A stretch of 64,000 nt of DNA from Pseudomonadota bacterium (GTDB taxonomy: Bacteria; Pseudomonadota; Gammaproteobacteria; Steroidobacterales; Steroidobacteraceae): NCBI GenBank assembly GCA_023423935.1, contig JAFAEQ010000010.1, positions 124,001-188,000 of the forward strand, read 5' to 3'. Shown in pieces: positions 33,801 through 41,405 of this stretch (position 1 is the stretch's first letter; every line of letters starts with the position of its first letter). Below the pieces are notes generated by a model, which saw only the letters and a program-made list of their open reading frames with translations, was not told the DNA's origin and made no database searches. Position numbers and translations under genes: made by a program.

Positions 33801-34530
33801 TTGCGATCGGCTTGGCGTGACGCACCGAGTTCCAGAAGGCTTCCGTTGTCTGTCCCGACAACGTGCGGCCCGACGCGTCGGTGATCGTGCCAGAGATGAT
33901 GATCGGCAACTCGACTCCGGTTTCCGCCATTGCGCGCTGCACGGCGAACACCGCCGCCTTCGCATTCAGCGTGTCGAAGATGGTCTCGATCAGAAACAGA
34001 TCGGCACCACCCTCGATCAGGTTGCGCGCGGCAATGGTGTAGGTCGCGGCGAGCTGATCGAAGTCGATATTGCGAAAGCCGGGGTCCGTGACACTCGGCG
34101 ACAGCGACGCGGTGCGATTCGTAGGTCCAAGGGCGCCCGCGACGAACTTCACCTGACCTGTCTTCGCAAAGTGATCATCGGCCGCCTGACGCGCGACGCG
34201 TGCGCCGCTCAAGTTGATCTCCGCCACCAGATCTTCCATGCCGTAGTCGGCCTGCGACGAGTAGTTCGCTGTGAACGTGTTCGTCTCGACGATATCGGCG
34301 CCCGCTTCGAGATATGCGCGATGAATGTCGCCGATGACATCTGGGGCCGTGAGCACCAGCACATCGCTGTTGCCCTTCAGATCGCATTTCCAGTCTTTGA
34401 AACGCTCGCCGCGATAGTCGGCTTCGGTGAGCTTGCGATTCTGGATCATGGTGCCCATCGCACCATCGATCACCAGAATGCGTTCGGTGAGCAGGCGGCG
34501 GAAGGCGGCAATACGTTCGGTGCGATTCAT
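30811..34530 (-). CDS. metH: Cobalamin-dependent methionine synthase
   Basis: 1239 residues, full four-module MetH. Homocysteine domain (1-330) with zinc cysteines C248, C311 and C312 (one residue off E. coli 247/310/311); folate domain (about 340-630); cobalamin cap and Rossmann domains with DVHDIGKN (base-on His near 760); AdoMet reactivation domain (about 905-1239, PGYPACPDHTEK). It makes methionine from homocysteine and 5-methyl-THF. It lies 51 bases after metF on the same strand. The gene ends near an inverted repeat. Confidence 0.97.
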   Translation of the reverse strand: MNRTERIAAFRRLLTERILVIDGAMGTMIQNRKLTEADYRGERFKDWKCDLKGNSDVLVLTAPDVIGDIHRAYLEAGADIVETNTFTANYSSQADYGMEDLVAEINLSGARVARQAADDHFAKTGQVKFVAGALGPTNRTASLSPSVTDPGFRNIDFDQLAATYTIAARNLIEGGADLFLIETIFDTLNAKAAVFAVQRAMAETGVELPIIISGTITDASGRTLSGQTTEAFWNSVRHAKPIAIGLNCALGAKQLRPYIEELSRIADTYVCAYPNAGLPNAFGEYDEAACETADLIHDFAINGFVNIVGGCCGTTPDHIRHIREHMEGVTPRKPPVLEPKCRLSGLEPFNIGKDSLFVNVGERTNVTGSAKFRKLIEADDYNAALDIARQQVANGAQMIDINMDEGMLDSEAAMVRFLNLIASEPDIARVPIMIDSSKWSVIEAGLKRIQGKGVVNSISLKEGEELFIEHARKVRAYGAAVVVMAFDEKGQADTIERKVEICKRSYEVLTQKVGFPPEDIIFDPNIFAVATGIEEHNNYSVDFIEATRQIRAACPHAHVSGGVSNVSFSFRGNDAVREAMHSVFLYHAIQAGMTMGIVNAGQLAIYENIDAELRERVEDVILNRRADATERLLEIAGRYKGEAGAKKVEDLAWRALPVAKRLEHALVKGIDEFVIEDTEEARLQFERPLQVIEGPLMDGMNVVGDLFGSGKMFLPQVVKSARVMKKAVAHLIPFIEEEKLRAGTTSRSNGKVVMATVKGDVHDIGKNIVGVVLQCNNFEVIDLGVMVPCERILETALREEADMIGLSGLITPSLDEMVHVAREMQRQGFDKPLLIGGATTSPAHTSVKIDPQYKGAVVYVKDASRSVGVCQQLMTPQTRQEFVAKLKAEHATRREQHHGRKIKAPQLSIGQARDNKFKGGWDSYEPPIPKFLGIRTFEDYSLEDLTRYIDWMPFFNAWEFAGKFPDILTDSVVGEQASNLYADARRMLKQLIRERWLTARAVFGLFPANSVEDDDVEIYADESRSRVLHRLHFLRQQKGKPEGQSHDALADFIAPRDSGRRDYIGAFAVTAGIGIEPHLERFAAAHDDYSSIMLKALADRLAEAFAERLHERVRREFWGYAPDERFSNDQLIKEEYRGIRPAPGYPACPDHTEKATLWSLIDPEKNAGIRITESFAMYPTAAVSGWYFSHPKSHYFAVGKIDLDQVQNYAARKKISLEEAQRWLSPNLGYDPDSNADAA

Positions 34531-34581
34531 GTTCTTAACTTCTTGGATATGGGCAACTGGCTGCGGCGACTGGCCAGAGCT

Positions 34582-35502
34582 TCAGCTCGCAGCCGCGAGC
34601 GACTGGGCCGGGCGAACGCCGAGCGCGTGACAGATCGCGTACGTGAGCTCTGAGCGGTTCAGGGTGTAGAAGTGAAATTCATTCACGCCTTCGCGCTCCA
34701 ACGCCTGCACCTGTTCGATCGCGACGGCCGCTGCAATCAAGCGCCGCGTTTCCATGTCCTCTTCCAGACCGTCGAATCGATGGATGAGCCAGTCGGGCAC
34801 ACTCGCGCCGCACGTGCGGGCCATGCGTTGCAGTTGCGGAAAGCGTGTGATCGGCAGGATGCCCGGGACGATCGAGGCCTGAATGCCCGCTGCCGCACAT
34901 TGATCGCGGAAGCGCAGGAAACGCTCGGTGTCGAAAAAGAACTGCGTGATCGCGCGATCGGCGCCGGCGTGGATCTTCGCTTTGAGGTTGTCCAGATCGA
35001 ACGGTGCGCTCGGCGCTTCCGGATGCACTTCCGGATAGGCAGCCACGGAAATCTCGAAATCAGCGACCGACTTCAGTCCCTGGACGAGATCGACGGCGTA
35101 CGCGAACCCGCCGGGATGGGGTTCGTACTTTGTCGTCCCCTGCGGCGGATCCCCGCGCAGCGCGACGATGTGGCGAATGCCATGCGCCCAATAATTGCGG
35201 GCGATATCGAGAATCTCTTCACGCGGCGCACCCACGCACGTCAGATGTGGCGCAGCCGTCAGCGATGTTTTTTCCTGAATGCGCGTGACGATGTTGTGCG
35301 TACGCGAACGCGTCGAGCCATCGGCTCCGTAGGTGACGGAGACGAAGCGCGGCTGCAGCGGCGACAGGCGCTCGATGGATTCCCACAGCGTCTTCTCCAT
35401 CTGCTCGTCCTTGGGCGGGAAGAACTCGAACGACACGGTCGGTCGGCCGCGCAGATTCGTGAGTCCCGTTCCGATGCGATCCTTCAAATGCTCCGCGGAC
35501 AT
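34582..35502 (-). CDS. metF: 5,10-methylenetetrahydrofolate reductase
   Basis: 306 residues of an FAD-dependent TIM barrel: SFEFFPPKD (with catalytic Glu), VTYGA, HLTCV, ALRGDPP, and DRAITQFFFD segments of MetF. It makes 5-methyl-THF, the methyl donor for MetH encoded next. GAGG lies 5 bases before ATG 35502. It follows the ArsR-methyltransferase gene by 24 bases, so the three form one operon. Confidence 0.96.
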   Translation of the reverse strand: MSAEHLKDRIGTGLTNLRGRPTVSFEFFPPKDEQMEKTLWESIERLSPLQPRFVSVTYGADGSTRSRTHNIVTRIQEKTSLTAAPHLTCVGAPREEILDIARNYWAHGIRHIVALRGDPPQGTTKYEPHPGGFAYAVDLVQGLKSVADFEISVAAYPEVHPEAPSAPFDLDNLKAKIHAGADRAITQFFFDTERFLRFRDQCAAAGIQASIVPGILPITRFPQLQRMARTCGASVPDWLIHRFDGLEEDMETRRLIAAAVAIEQVQALEREGVNEFHFYTLNRSELTYAICHALGVRPAQSLAAAS

Positions 35503-35526
35503 GTGATCCTCTTCGAGTTCGTGTGA

Positions 35527-36441
35527 TCAGGCTGCGGCGTGTGCCGCGGCCACTCGGCGTCCCAACGCGATCAGGAGCAGGCCCTGCTCCGTGTCGATGG
35601 GATGAATGCGTTCGCAATCGACGCCTGCTTGCAGAAACCAGCCGCGCAATGCAGCCAGCGCGTTGGCGTCGCCCCGCTCGCTCAGTCGATCAAAATCTTC
35701 GACGACGAGAATCCGTCCGCCAGCTTTGAGCGTGCGCACCACTTCACTGAGTGCGGCGTCGGGTCGCTCTGCCTGCGCGAGCGTGCGATCAATGGTCGCG
35801 GTATCGAACAGCGCCCCTGGGAACGGCAGGTCATACATGTCGCCATGATGGAGCTCGCAATGACTGAGTCCGGCGCCATGAACGTTGGATCGCGCGAGAC
35901 GCAGAGCCTCGCTAGAGATGTCGATGCCTACCGCACGGGTGGCCTTCGGGCCGAGCAGACCCAGCAGATGGCCCGAGCCCGTGCCTACATCCAGAAGCGC
36001 ACCGATCGGCTCGTGACCCATCTCAGCCAGCAGTGCCTCGTCGATCTCGCGAGGCAGCGCCGCAGGCGACGCGGATTGCTCAGCCTGACGTCGACGAGCC
36101 GCCACGACCGCCTCGAGACGTCGGTGATCCCGCTGCAGGACATCGTCACGTTCGTCGATGAGTTCGAGCAGCCGACCGGCTGTCTCGCGCGCTTCGCCCG
36201 TGGTCGGGGTGCGGTAATAGACCCAGCTCTGTTCCCGGAAGCGATCGAGAAGCCCGGCATCGCTCAGCACTTTGAGATGGCGCGAGATCCGCGGCTGACT
36301 CTGCCCGAGAATGTCGCAGAGCTCTCCGACCGTGAGCTCCCCCCGATTCAGCAACGCCAACAGCCGCAACCGAGTGGGCTCGGCAGCGGCTCTCAGGGCG
36401 GCGACAACAGGCAGAAAGGACTGTGCCACAGACTTAAACAC
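35527..36441 (-). CDS. ArsR-family regulator fused to a SAM-dependent methyltransferase (SahR-like)
   Basis: 304 residues. A winged-helix ArsR domain (about 5-95, QPRISRHLKVLSDAGLL recognition helix; no metal-binding CxC) is followed by a class I methyltransferase domain with motif I LLDVGTGSGHLL (D151-G157) and acidic loop VGIDIS. ArsR regulators that sense S-adenosylhomocysteine and control met genes (SahR) are known in Proteobacteria, and forms with a methyltransferase domain next to metF occur. Binding of SAM/SAH as a sensor is therefore likely; catalysis is not shown. GTG 36441 is the assumed start; GTG 36429 is an alternative. Confidence 0.85.
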   Translation of the reverse strand: MFKSVAQSFLPVVAALRAAAEPTRLRLLALLNRGELTVGELCDILGQSQPRISRHLKVLSDAGLLDRFREQSWVYYRTPTTGEARETAGRLLELIDERDDVLQRDHRRLEAVVAARRRQAEQSASPAALPREIDEALLAEMGHEPIGALLDVGTGSGHLLGLLGPKATRAVGIDISSEALRLARSNVHGAGLSHCELHHGDMYDLPFPGALFDTATIDRTLAQAERPDAALSEVVRTLKAGGRILVVEDFDRLSERGDANALAALRGWFLQAGVDCERIHPIDTEQGLLLIALGRRVAAAHAAA

Positions 36442-36459
36442 ATAAAGAAATGCTTATGT
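36440..36459 (-). promoter_or_regulatory. Candidate ArsR/SahR-type operator of the metF-metH operon
   Basis: ACATAAAGAAATGCTTATGT: outer 6 bases of the two halves (ACATAA/TTATGT) are perfectly symmetric, the inner ones partly. It overlaps the first codon of the regulator, so binding would silence the whole operon and itself. I assign it to the adjacent ArsR protein by position; the resemblance to sites before metF in other Proteobacteria is from memory. Confidence 0.55.
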
Positions 36460-36534
36460 CGCGACCTTAGGCGCTCAGGACCGAGCAGGCAAGTCGGCCA
36501 GGGTTTATGCGGCGTTGCCGTATGAGAAACGAGG

Positions 36535-36738
36535 GATGGCGGTGATTGGAGGTGATGGCGGTGATGGGGTGATGGAAGTGATGTCGGCATGGGAGATGCA
36601 TCAGAATCGGTCTGAGCAACAACCCATAATCGATTGAAACTAAAGCGTTAGTGGCCCAACCTGACCCCAGTCACCCGATGACCTCATCACTATCACCGCC
36701 ATCACTGTTATCACCGCCATCACCGCCATCACTTCCCC
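36535..36738. repeat. Nested inverted repeat with GATGGCGGT tandem units
   Basis: Left arm (36535-36593) is made of degenerate 9-12-bp GATGGCGGTGAT-type units; the right arm (36678-36738) carries the complement (ATCACCGCCATCAC units). A central ACTAA-AGCG-TTAGT hairpin lies at 36639-36652. The right arm touches the hslO stop (36739-36741). No gene is seen from the ArsR start to here apart from this element and the operator. Confidence 0.8.
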
Positions 36739-37665
36739 TCAGTGCACCGTGCTCCCCGGCTCGGCCTGATGTTCGGCCGCAAAGATCTGCTCGATGTCCA
36801 CCGAGTCGAATTCATAAGCCCGGTTACAGAAGTCGCAGCGCACTTCGACGCTGCCGCGTTCGGCCAGTACCGAGCGAATCTCGCCAGCCCCCAAACCGCG
36901 CAACATGCCCACGACGCGCTCTCGCGAACACCGACAACGGAAGAACACGGGGGCCGACTCGAACATCCGGACATCGTCTTCGGAGAACAGCCTGCGCAGG
37001 ATCTCGCGATCGGCCAGGCCCCGGAGCTCGTCAGGTTTCAGCGTATCGGCCAGCATCTGGACCCGGCGCCACGCATCATCGAAGTCGGGGTGAGTCTCGC
37101 GTTCTAGCGGCGCACCCTTCCTGGCAGCCACGGCGTCGTCGGGCAATCGCTGCAACAGCATGCCGGACACGCCTTTCTCATCCGCGTAGAGCCATAGCCG
37201 CGTCGGCAGCTGCTCCGAATTCTCGAAATAGCCCTGGAGCGAAGCGGCCAGGCTCGAACCCTCGATGGGCACGATGCCCTGATAACGCTGCGAGAGATCT
37301 TCGTTCTCGAGCGTCACGGTGAGACGCCCGTCCCCCGACAAGGCATTGAGGTCCGCAGGCAATCCTGCCACCGCCTCTTCTTTATATCTGGCGACGGCGC
37401 GCACACCGAGATCGTTCGAACACTGAGCGAGCATCAGATGCATCGGCCCTTGCCCCTGCAGCTGCAGGCTCAGATTGCCTTCGAACTTGAGCGTCGCGGA
37501 CAGCAGCACTGAAGCGGCAACCGCTTCGCCGAGTGTGTCGCGGATCGAGGCCGGGTACTGGCGATGCTCGAGAAGCGCACGCCACGAGGCATCGAGATGA
37601 ACGATATGACCTCGGATGGGATAGTGCTCGAACAGGAATCGATGAAGGGAATCGCGATCGTGCAT
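36739..37665 (-). CDS. hslO: Redox-regulated chaperone Hsp33
   Basis: 308 residues. An N-terminal Hsp33 fold (about 1-190) leads to the C-terminal zinc redox switch with its four cysteines, CRC (CRCSRERV) then CDFC. Oxidation releases zinc and activates the chaperone. The N-terminal GQGPMHLMLAQCSND block matches the family. It is on its own transcript, divergent from nothing and followed by the repeat element. Confidence 0.95.
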   Translation of the reverse strand: MHDRDSLHRFLFEHYPIRGHIVHLDASWRALLEHRQYPASIRDTLGEAVAASVLLSATLKFEGNLSLQLQGQGPMHLMLAQCSNDLGVRAVARYKEEAVAGLPADLNALSGDGRLTVTLENEDLSQRYQGIVPIEGSSLAASLQGYFENSEQLPTRLWLYADEKGVSGMLLQRLPDDAVAARKGAPLERETHPDFDDAWRRVQMLADTLKPDELRGLADREILRRLFSEDDVRMFESAPVFFRCRCSRERVVGMLRGLGAGEIRSVLAERGSVEVRCDFCNRAYEFDSVDIEQIFAAEHQAEPGSTVH

Positions 37666-37850
37666 GAGGCAACCTGCCGTCGAATGGCAGCCACTGAGGC
37701 CGCGGACTGATTAACGGACACTCAGTATGGGGACAGCGGCTACGGATTTCAGCCCGAGCGCCTCGCGACGGGCAATGCCCTACCGCATTGCCAGGACGCC
37801 ACGGCAGGACGCGGAGCCCTGCTCGATTTCCTCTCTAAGCTAAGCTTTGC

Positions 37851-39293
37851 TCAGCCCGCGAGCTTGCGCTTGAGCAGATCGTTGACCTGCGCGGGATTTG
37901 CCTTGCCGCCGGTCGACTTCATGACCTGACCGACGAAGAAGCCGAAGAGCTTGTCCTTGCCCGAGCGATAGTCGGCGAGCTGTTTCGGATTCGCCGCCAT
38001 GATCTCGTCGATCACTTTCTCGATGGCACCGGTATCGGTGATCTGCTTGAGCCCTTTCTCTTCGATGATGGCATCGGCATCTTTGCCTTCGGCCCACATC
38101 TGTTCGAAAACGTCCTTGGCGATCTTGCCCGAGATGGTTTCATCGACGATGCGCACGAGCAGCCCCGCGAGACGCGACGCATCTACACGTGACTCAGTCA
38201 CTTCGACGCCGTCCTTGTTCAGCGCGCCCGACAGCTCGCCCATTACCCAGTTCGCAGCGAGCTTCTCGTTGCCGCTGCCCAGCCGTGCCAGCACGGCCTC
38301 GTAGTAATCCGCCATTTCCCTGCTCGCGGTCAGCACGCCTGCGTCGTAGGCCGACAATCCGAACTTCTCCATGTAGCGTGCAGCTTTCTGATCCGGAAGC
38401 TCCGGCAGCGAGCGTCGCACGGATTCGATGAAGGCATCATCGAACACGACCGGCAACAGATCGGGATCCGGGAAGTAGCGATAGTCGTTCGCTTCTTCTT
38501 TCGAGCGCAGCGCGCGCGTCTCGCCCTTGTCCGGATCGTACAGGCGCGTCTCCTGCCGGATCGTGCCGCCGCCTTCGATGATCTCGATCTGACGCGCAAC
38601 CTCGTAGTTGATCGCCTTCTCGATGAAGCGGAACGAGTTCAGATTCTTGATTTCGCAGCGTGTGCCGAACTTCTCCTGACCGATCGGACGGACAGAAACG
38701 TTCGCGTCGCAACGGAACGAGCCTTCCTGCATGTTGCCGTCGCAGATCTCCAGATAGCGCACGAGCGTGTGAATCTTCTTCAGATAAGCCACCGCTTCCT
38801 TCGCCGAACGCATGTCCGGTTCGGAGACGATCTCGAGCAGCGGCGTGCCGGCGCGATTCAGGTCAATGCCGCTGAAGCCGTGAAAATCCTCGTGCAGGGA
38901 CTTACCCGCGTCTTCCTCGAGATGAGCGCGCGTGATGCCGATGGTCTTCACCGAGCCGTCTTCCAGCACGATATCCATGCGACCGTTCAGGACGATCGGC
39001 TTCTCGTACTGGCTGATCTGATAGCCCTTGGGCAGATCGGGATAGAAATAATTCTTGCGAGCGAACACCGAACGCTGCGAGACGCTGGCCCCGATGGCGA
39101 GACCGAACTTCGTCGCCATGCGCACGGCTTCGAGATTCAGCACCGGCAGCACGCCGGGATACCCCAGATCCACCAGATTGGCCTGCGTATTGGGCGCGGC
39201 CCCATAGGCAGTCGATGCGCTCGAGAAGATTTTCGTCTTCGTCGCGAGCTGCGCGTGGATTTCAAGGCCGATGACGGTTTCGAAAGAAGGCAT
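37851..39293 (-). CDS. gatB: Glutamyl/aspartyl-tRNA amidotransferase subunit B
   Basis: 480 residues from MPSFETVIGLEIH, the usual GatB start. It carries the tRNA-docking cradle (about 1-290, with zinc-free YPDLPKGYQISQYE and DLNRAGTPLLEIVSEPD) and the C-terminal YqeY-like helical tail (about 330-480). It phosphorylates Glu/Asp on misacylated tRNA. Immediately upstream of the ATG there is no Shine-Dalgarno sequence, because an inverted-repeat element ends at the start codon. It is the third gene of gatC-gatA-gatB. Confidence 0.96.
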   Translation of the reverse strand: MPSFETVIGLEIHAQLATKTKIFSSASTAYGAAPNTQANLVDLGYPGVLPVLNLEAVRMATKFGLAIGASVSQRSVFARKNYFYPDLPKGYQISQYEKPIVLNGRMDIVLEDGSVKTIGITRAHLEEDAGKSLHEDFHGFSGIDLNRAGTPLLEIVSEPDMRSAKEAVAYLKKIHTLVRYLEICDGNMQEGSFRCDANVSVRPIGQEKFGTRCEIKNLNSFRFIEKAINYEVARQIEIIEGGGTIRQETRLYDPDKGETRALRSKEEANDYRYFPDPDLLPVVFDDAFIESVRRSLPELPDQKAARYMEKFGLSAYDAGVLTASREMADYYEAVLARLGSGNEKLAANWVMGELSGALNKDGVEVTESRVDASRLAGLLVRIVDETISGKIAKDVFEQMWAEGKDADAIIEEKGLKQITDTGAIEKVIDEIMAANPKQLADYRSGKDKLFGFFVGQVMKSTGGKANPAQVNDLLKRKLAG

Positions 39294-39421
39294 AGGCTGT
39301 GGACTGTAGGCTGTAGGCTGTAGGTTCTGAAACAAAACATGATGACGGCGCCACAGATGGCGCCGCAGGAGAAGACTCTGGCTACAGCCTACAGCCTAGA
39401 GCCTTCAGCCTTTCCTTCAGG
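39294..39421. repeat. Nested inverted repeat of GGCTGTA heptamers filling the gatA-gatB spacer
   Basis: The 128-bp spacer is almost entirely repeat. The left arm (39294-39326) is tandem GGCTGTA units; the right arm (39380-39410) is the complement (TACAGCC units, some variants). The centre is a perfect 7-bp stem CGGCGCC-ACAGAT-GGCGCCG (39346-39365). It starts at the gatA stop and ends at the gatB ATG with no ribosome site between. Confidence 0.85.
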
Positions 39422-40885
39422 CTACTTGTAGCCCGAAGGAATCTCCTTGTGCCACTGCGTTTCCAGCTGGTAGCGATGAGCCACGTTGAGCAGCTTCGCT
39501 TCCGCAAAATGCGGCCCGATGATCTGCAGGCCGACCGGCAAGCCACCGAGGAAACCGCACGGAATCGACATCGCAGGCAGACCCGCGAGGTTGGCGCCGA
39601 TCGTGTAGATGTCGTTCAGATACATGGTCACGGGATCGTCGACCTTCGCGCCGAGATCGAATGCCGGCGTCGGCGAGGTCGGCCCCATGAGGACATCGAC
39701 ATCCTTGAACGCGCGTTCGAAATCATCCGCGATCAGACGCCGCACTTTCTGCGCCTTCAGATAATAAGCATCGTAGTAACCCGCGGAGAGCACATAGGTG
39801 CCCGTCATGATGCGACGCTTCACTTCCGCACCGAAGCCCTCGCCACGCGAACGCTTGTAGAGATCGAGCAGATCGCGCGGGTTCTCGCAGCGATGACCGA
39901 AGCGCACACCGTCGAAGCGGGACAGATTAGAAGAACATTCGGCTGGCGCGACCACGTAGTAGGTGGGCACCGAGAGCGGCAGATTGGGCAAGCTCACTTC
40001 CACGAGCTTCGCACCCATCGCCTCGTACACCTTCAGCGCATCGCGGACCAGCTTGGCATTCGCTTCATCGAGCCCTTTGTCGAAGAACTCCTTGAGCAGG
40101 CCGATTCGAAGGCCGGCGAGCGGTTGATCGAGCGCCGCTGAGTAGTCCGGCACGGGAACGTCGACGCTCGTCGAATCGCGCGGATCGAATCCCGCCATCG
40201 CCTGCAGCAACAGCGCAGAGTCCTGCGCCGTCAAGGTGAGCGTGCCTGCCTGATCCAGGCTCGAGGCAAACGCAATCATTCCGTAACGCGAGACGCGGCC
40301 GTAGGTGGGCTTGATGCCGGTCAGCGATGTGAGCGCTGCGGGCTGGCGAATCGAGCCGCCGGTATCGGTGCCGGTCGCCGCCGGCGCGATGCGAGCAGCC
40401 ACAGCCGCAGCCGATCCGCCGGAGGAACCGCCAGGGACTTTTTTCAGATCCCACGGATTCTTCACGGGCCCATACCAGCTCGTCTCGTTCGAGGAGCCCA
40501 TCGCGAATTCATCCATGTTCGCCTTGCCCAGCGTGATCACACCGGCTTGCGACAGCCGCTCGACGACGGTGGCATCGTAGGGCGCCTCGAAATTGGACAG
40601 CATCTTCGATCCGCAGGTAGTCAAAACCCCGTCGGTACAGAAGATGTCCTTGTGAGCGATGGGCAATCCGGTGAGCGGACCGGCCGCTCCCGATGCGAGC
40701 TGACGATCCGCTTGCTCGGCAGCTTGCAATGCTCGCTCGGCGGTGACCGTGATCAACGCGTTGAGATCGGGATTGAAGCGCTGGATACGGTCCAGAAAAT
40801 GCCGCGCGACTTCCACGGATGAGAATCGGCGTGCGCGCAGGCCGTCGGCCAGCTCGGCAAGCGTCAGATGATGAAGTTCGGTCAT
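39422..40885 (-). CDS. gatA: Glutamyl/aspartyl-tRNA amidotransferase subunit A
   Basis: 487 residues, amidase-signature family. The Ser-cisSer-Lys triad matches known GatA numbering: K79 (IAHKDIF), S154 (PGGSSGGSAA) and S178 (TDTGGSIRQPAA). It releases ammonia from glutamine and channels it to GatB, giving Gln-tRNA(Gln) and/or Asn-tRNA(Asn). It follows gatC by 78 bases. Confidence 0.97.
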   Translation of the reverse strand: MTELHHLTLAELADGLRARRFSSVEVARHFLDRIQRFNPDLNALITVTAERALQAAEQADRQLASGAAGPLTGLPIAHKDIFCTDGVLTTCGSKMLSNFEAPYDATVVERLSQAGVITLGKANMDEFAMGSSNETSWYGPVKNPWDLKKVPGGSSGGSAAAVAARIAPAATGTDTGGSIRQPAALTSLTGIKPTYGRVSRYGMIAFASSLDQAGTLTLTAQDSALLLQAMAGFDPRDSTSVDVPVPDYSAALDQPLAGLRIGLLKEFFDKGLDEANAKLVRDALKVYEAMGAKLVEVSLPNLPLSVPTYYVVAPAECSSNLSRFDGVRFGHRCENPRDLLDLYKRSRGEGFGAEVKRRIMTGTYVLSAGYYDAYYLKAQKVRRLIADDFERAFKDVDVLMGPTSPTPAFDLGAKVDDPVTMYLNDIYTIGANLAGLPAMSIPCGFLGGLPVGLQIIGPHFAEAKLLNVAHRYQLETQWHKEIPSGYK

Positions 40886-40963
40886 GTAGCGTTGCAGTCG
40901 TTCGATTGGCAGATGAACCCAGGCATCGGATCGCGGTTTAGCAAAGGCAGCGTGATCGCCGTC

Positions 40964-41254
40964 TCACTCGATGACCTTCGGCACGAGATACAGACCCGCC
41001 TCGACGCGGGCGGCGTTGCGCTGATACTTCTCATGCTGATCGGAATCCGCGATTTCATCCGCACGCATCCGCTGCACCTGGTCCTTCAACGGGTGGGCCA
41101 TCGGATCGACGGTGCTGGTATCGGCGGCATTGAGCTCTTCGACGATGTTGAGGATCTTCGTGAGACTGTCGACATACACAGACACCTGCGACTCTGTGAT
41201 CTCCAGCCTCGCGAGATGAGCGATGTTCTCGACGTCTTTGCGGGTAAGGCTCAT
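40964..41254 (-). CDS. gatC: Glutamyl/aspartyl-tRNA amidotransferase subunit C
   Basis: 96 residues, the normal GatC length, with the N-terminal VENIAHLARLEIT helix and the C-terminal belt segment RADEI...VPKVIE. It stabilises the GatAB complex. First gene of gatCAB; divergent from mreB, with 151 bases between the starts. Confidence 0.95.
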   Translation of the reverse strand: MSLTRKDVENIAHLARLEITESQVSVYVDSLTKILNIVEELNAADTSTVDPMAHPLKDQVQRMRADEIADSDQHEKYQRNAARVEAGLYLVPKVIE

Positions 41255-41405
41255 TGACGAGTTCCGAACTGATTAGAAAAACCGGGGAAAACCTAGGAAA
41301 AAAGCGCGCGCAATCATACACCTCGCCTTGTGCAAAGTCCTACCCGTTGTTAGAGTACCGCCACTTTTTTTGCCCCCCTCCCCGTCGTTCGACTCACAAC
41401 AAACC

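Noticed and set aside
32074..34653. Very long (859-codon) open frame on the plus strand opposite metH
   Set aside because: It is exactly antisense to the conserved metH frame; its protein is His/Arg/Asp-rich and matches no family. High GC keeps antisense frames open.
36440..36640. Possible SAM or cobalamin riboswitch before the metF-metH operon
   Set aside because: The regulator starts directly at the operator palindrome; no long structured leader or riboswitch core (such as a B12-box) is visible here or in the 51-bp metF-metH gap.
39294..39421. Tandem heptamers considered as a CRISPR or microsatellite
   Set aside because: Units are 7 bp without spacers and occur as inverted arms around a hairpin; not CRISPR architecture.
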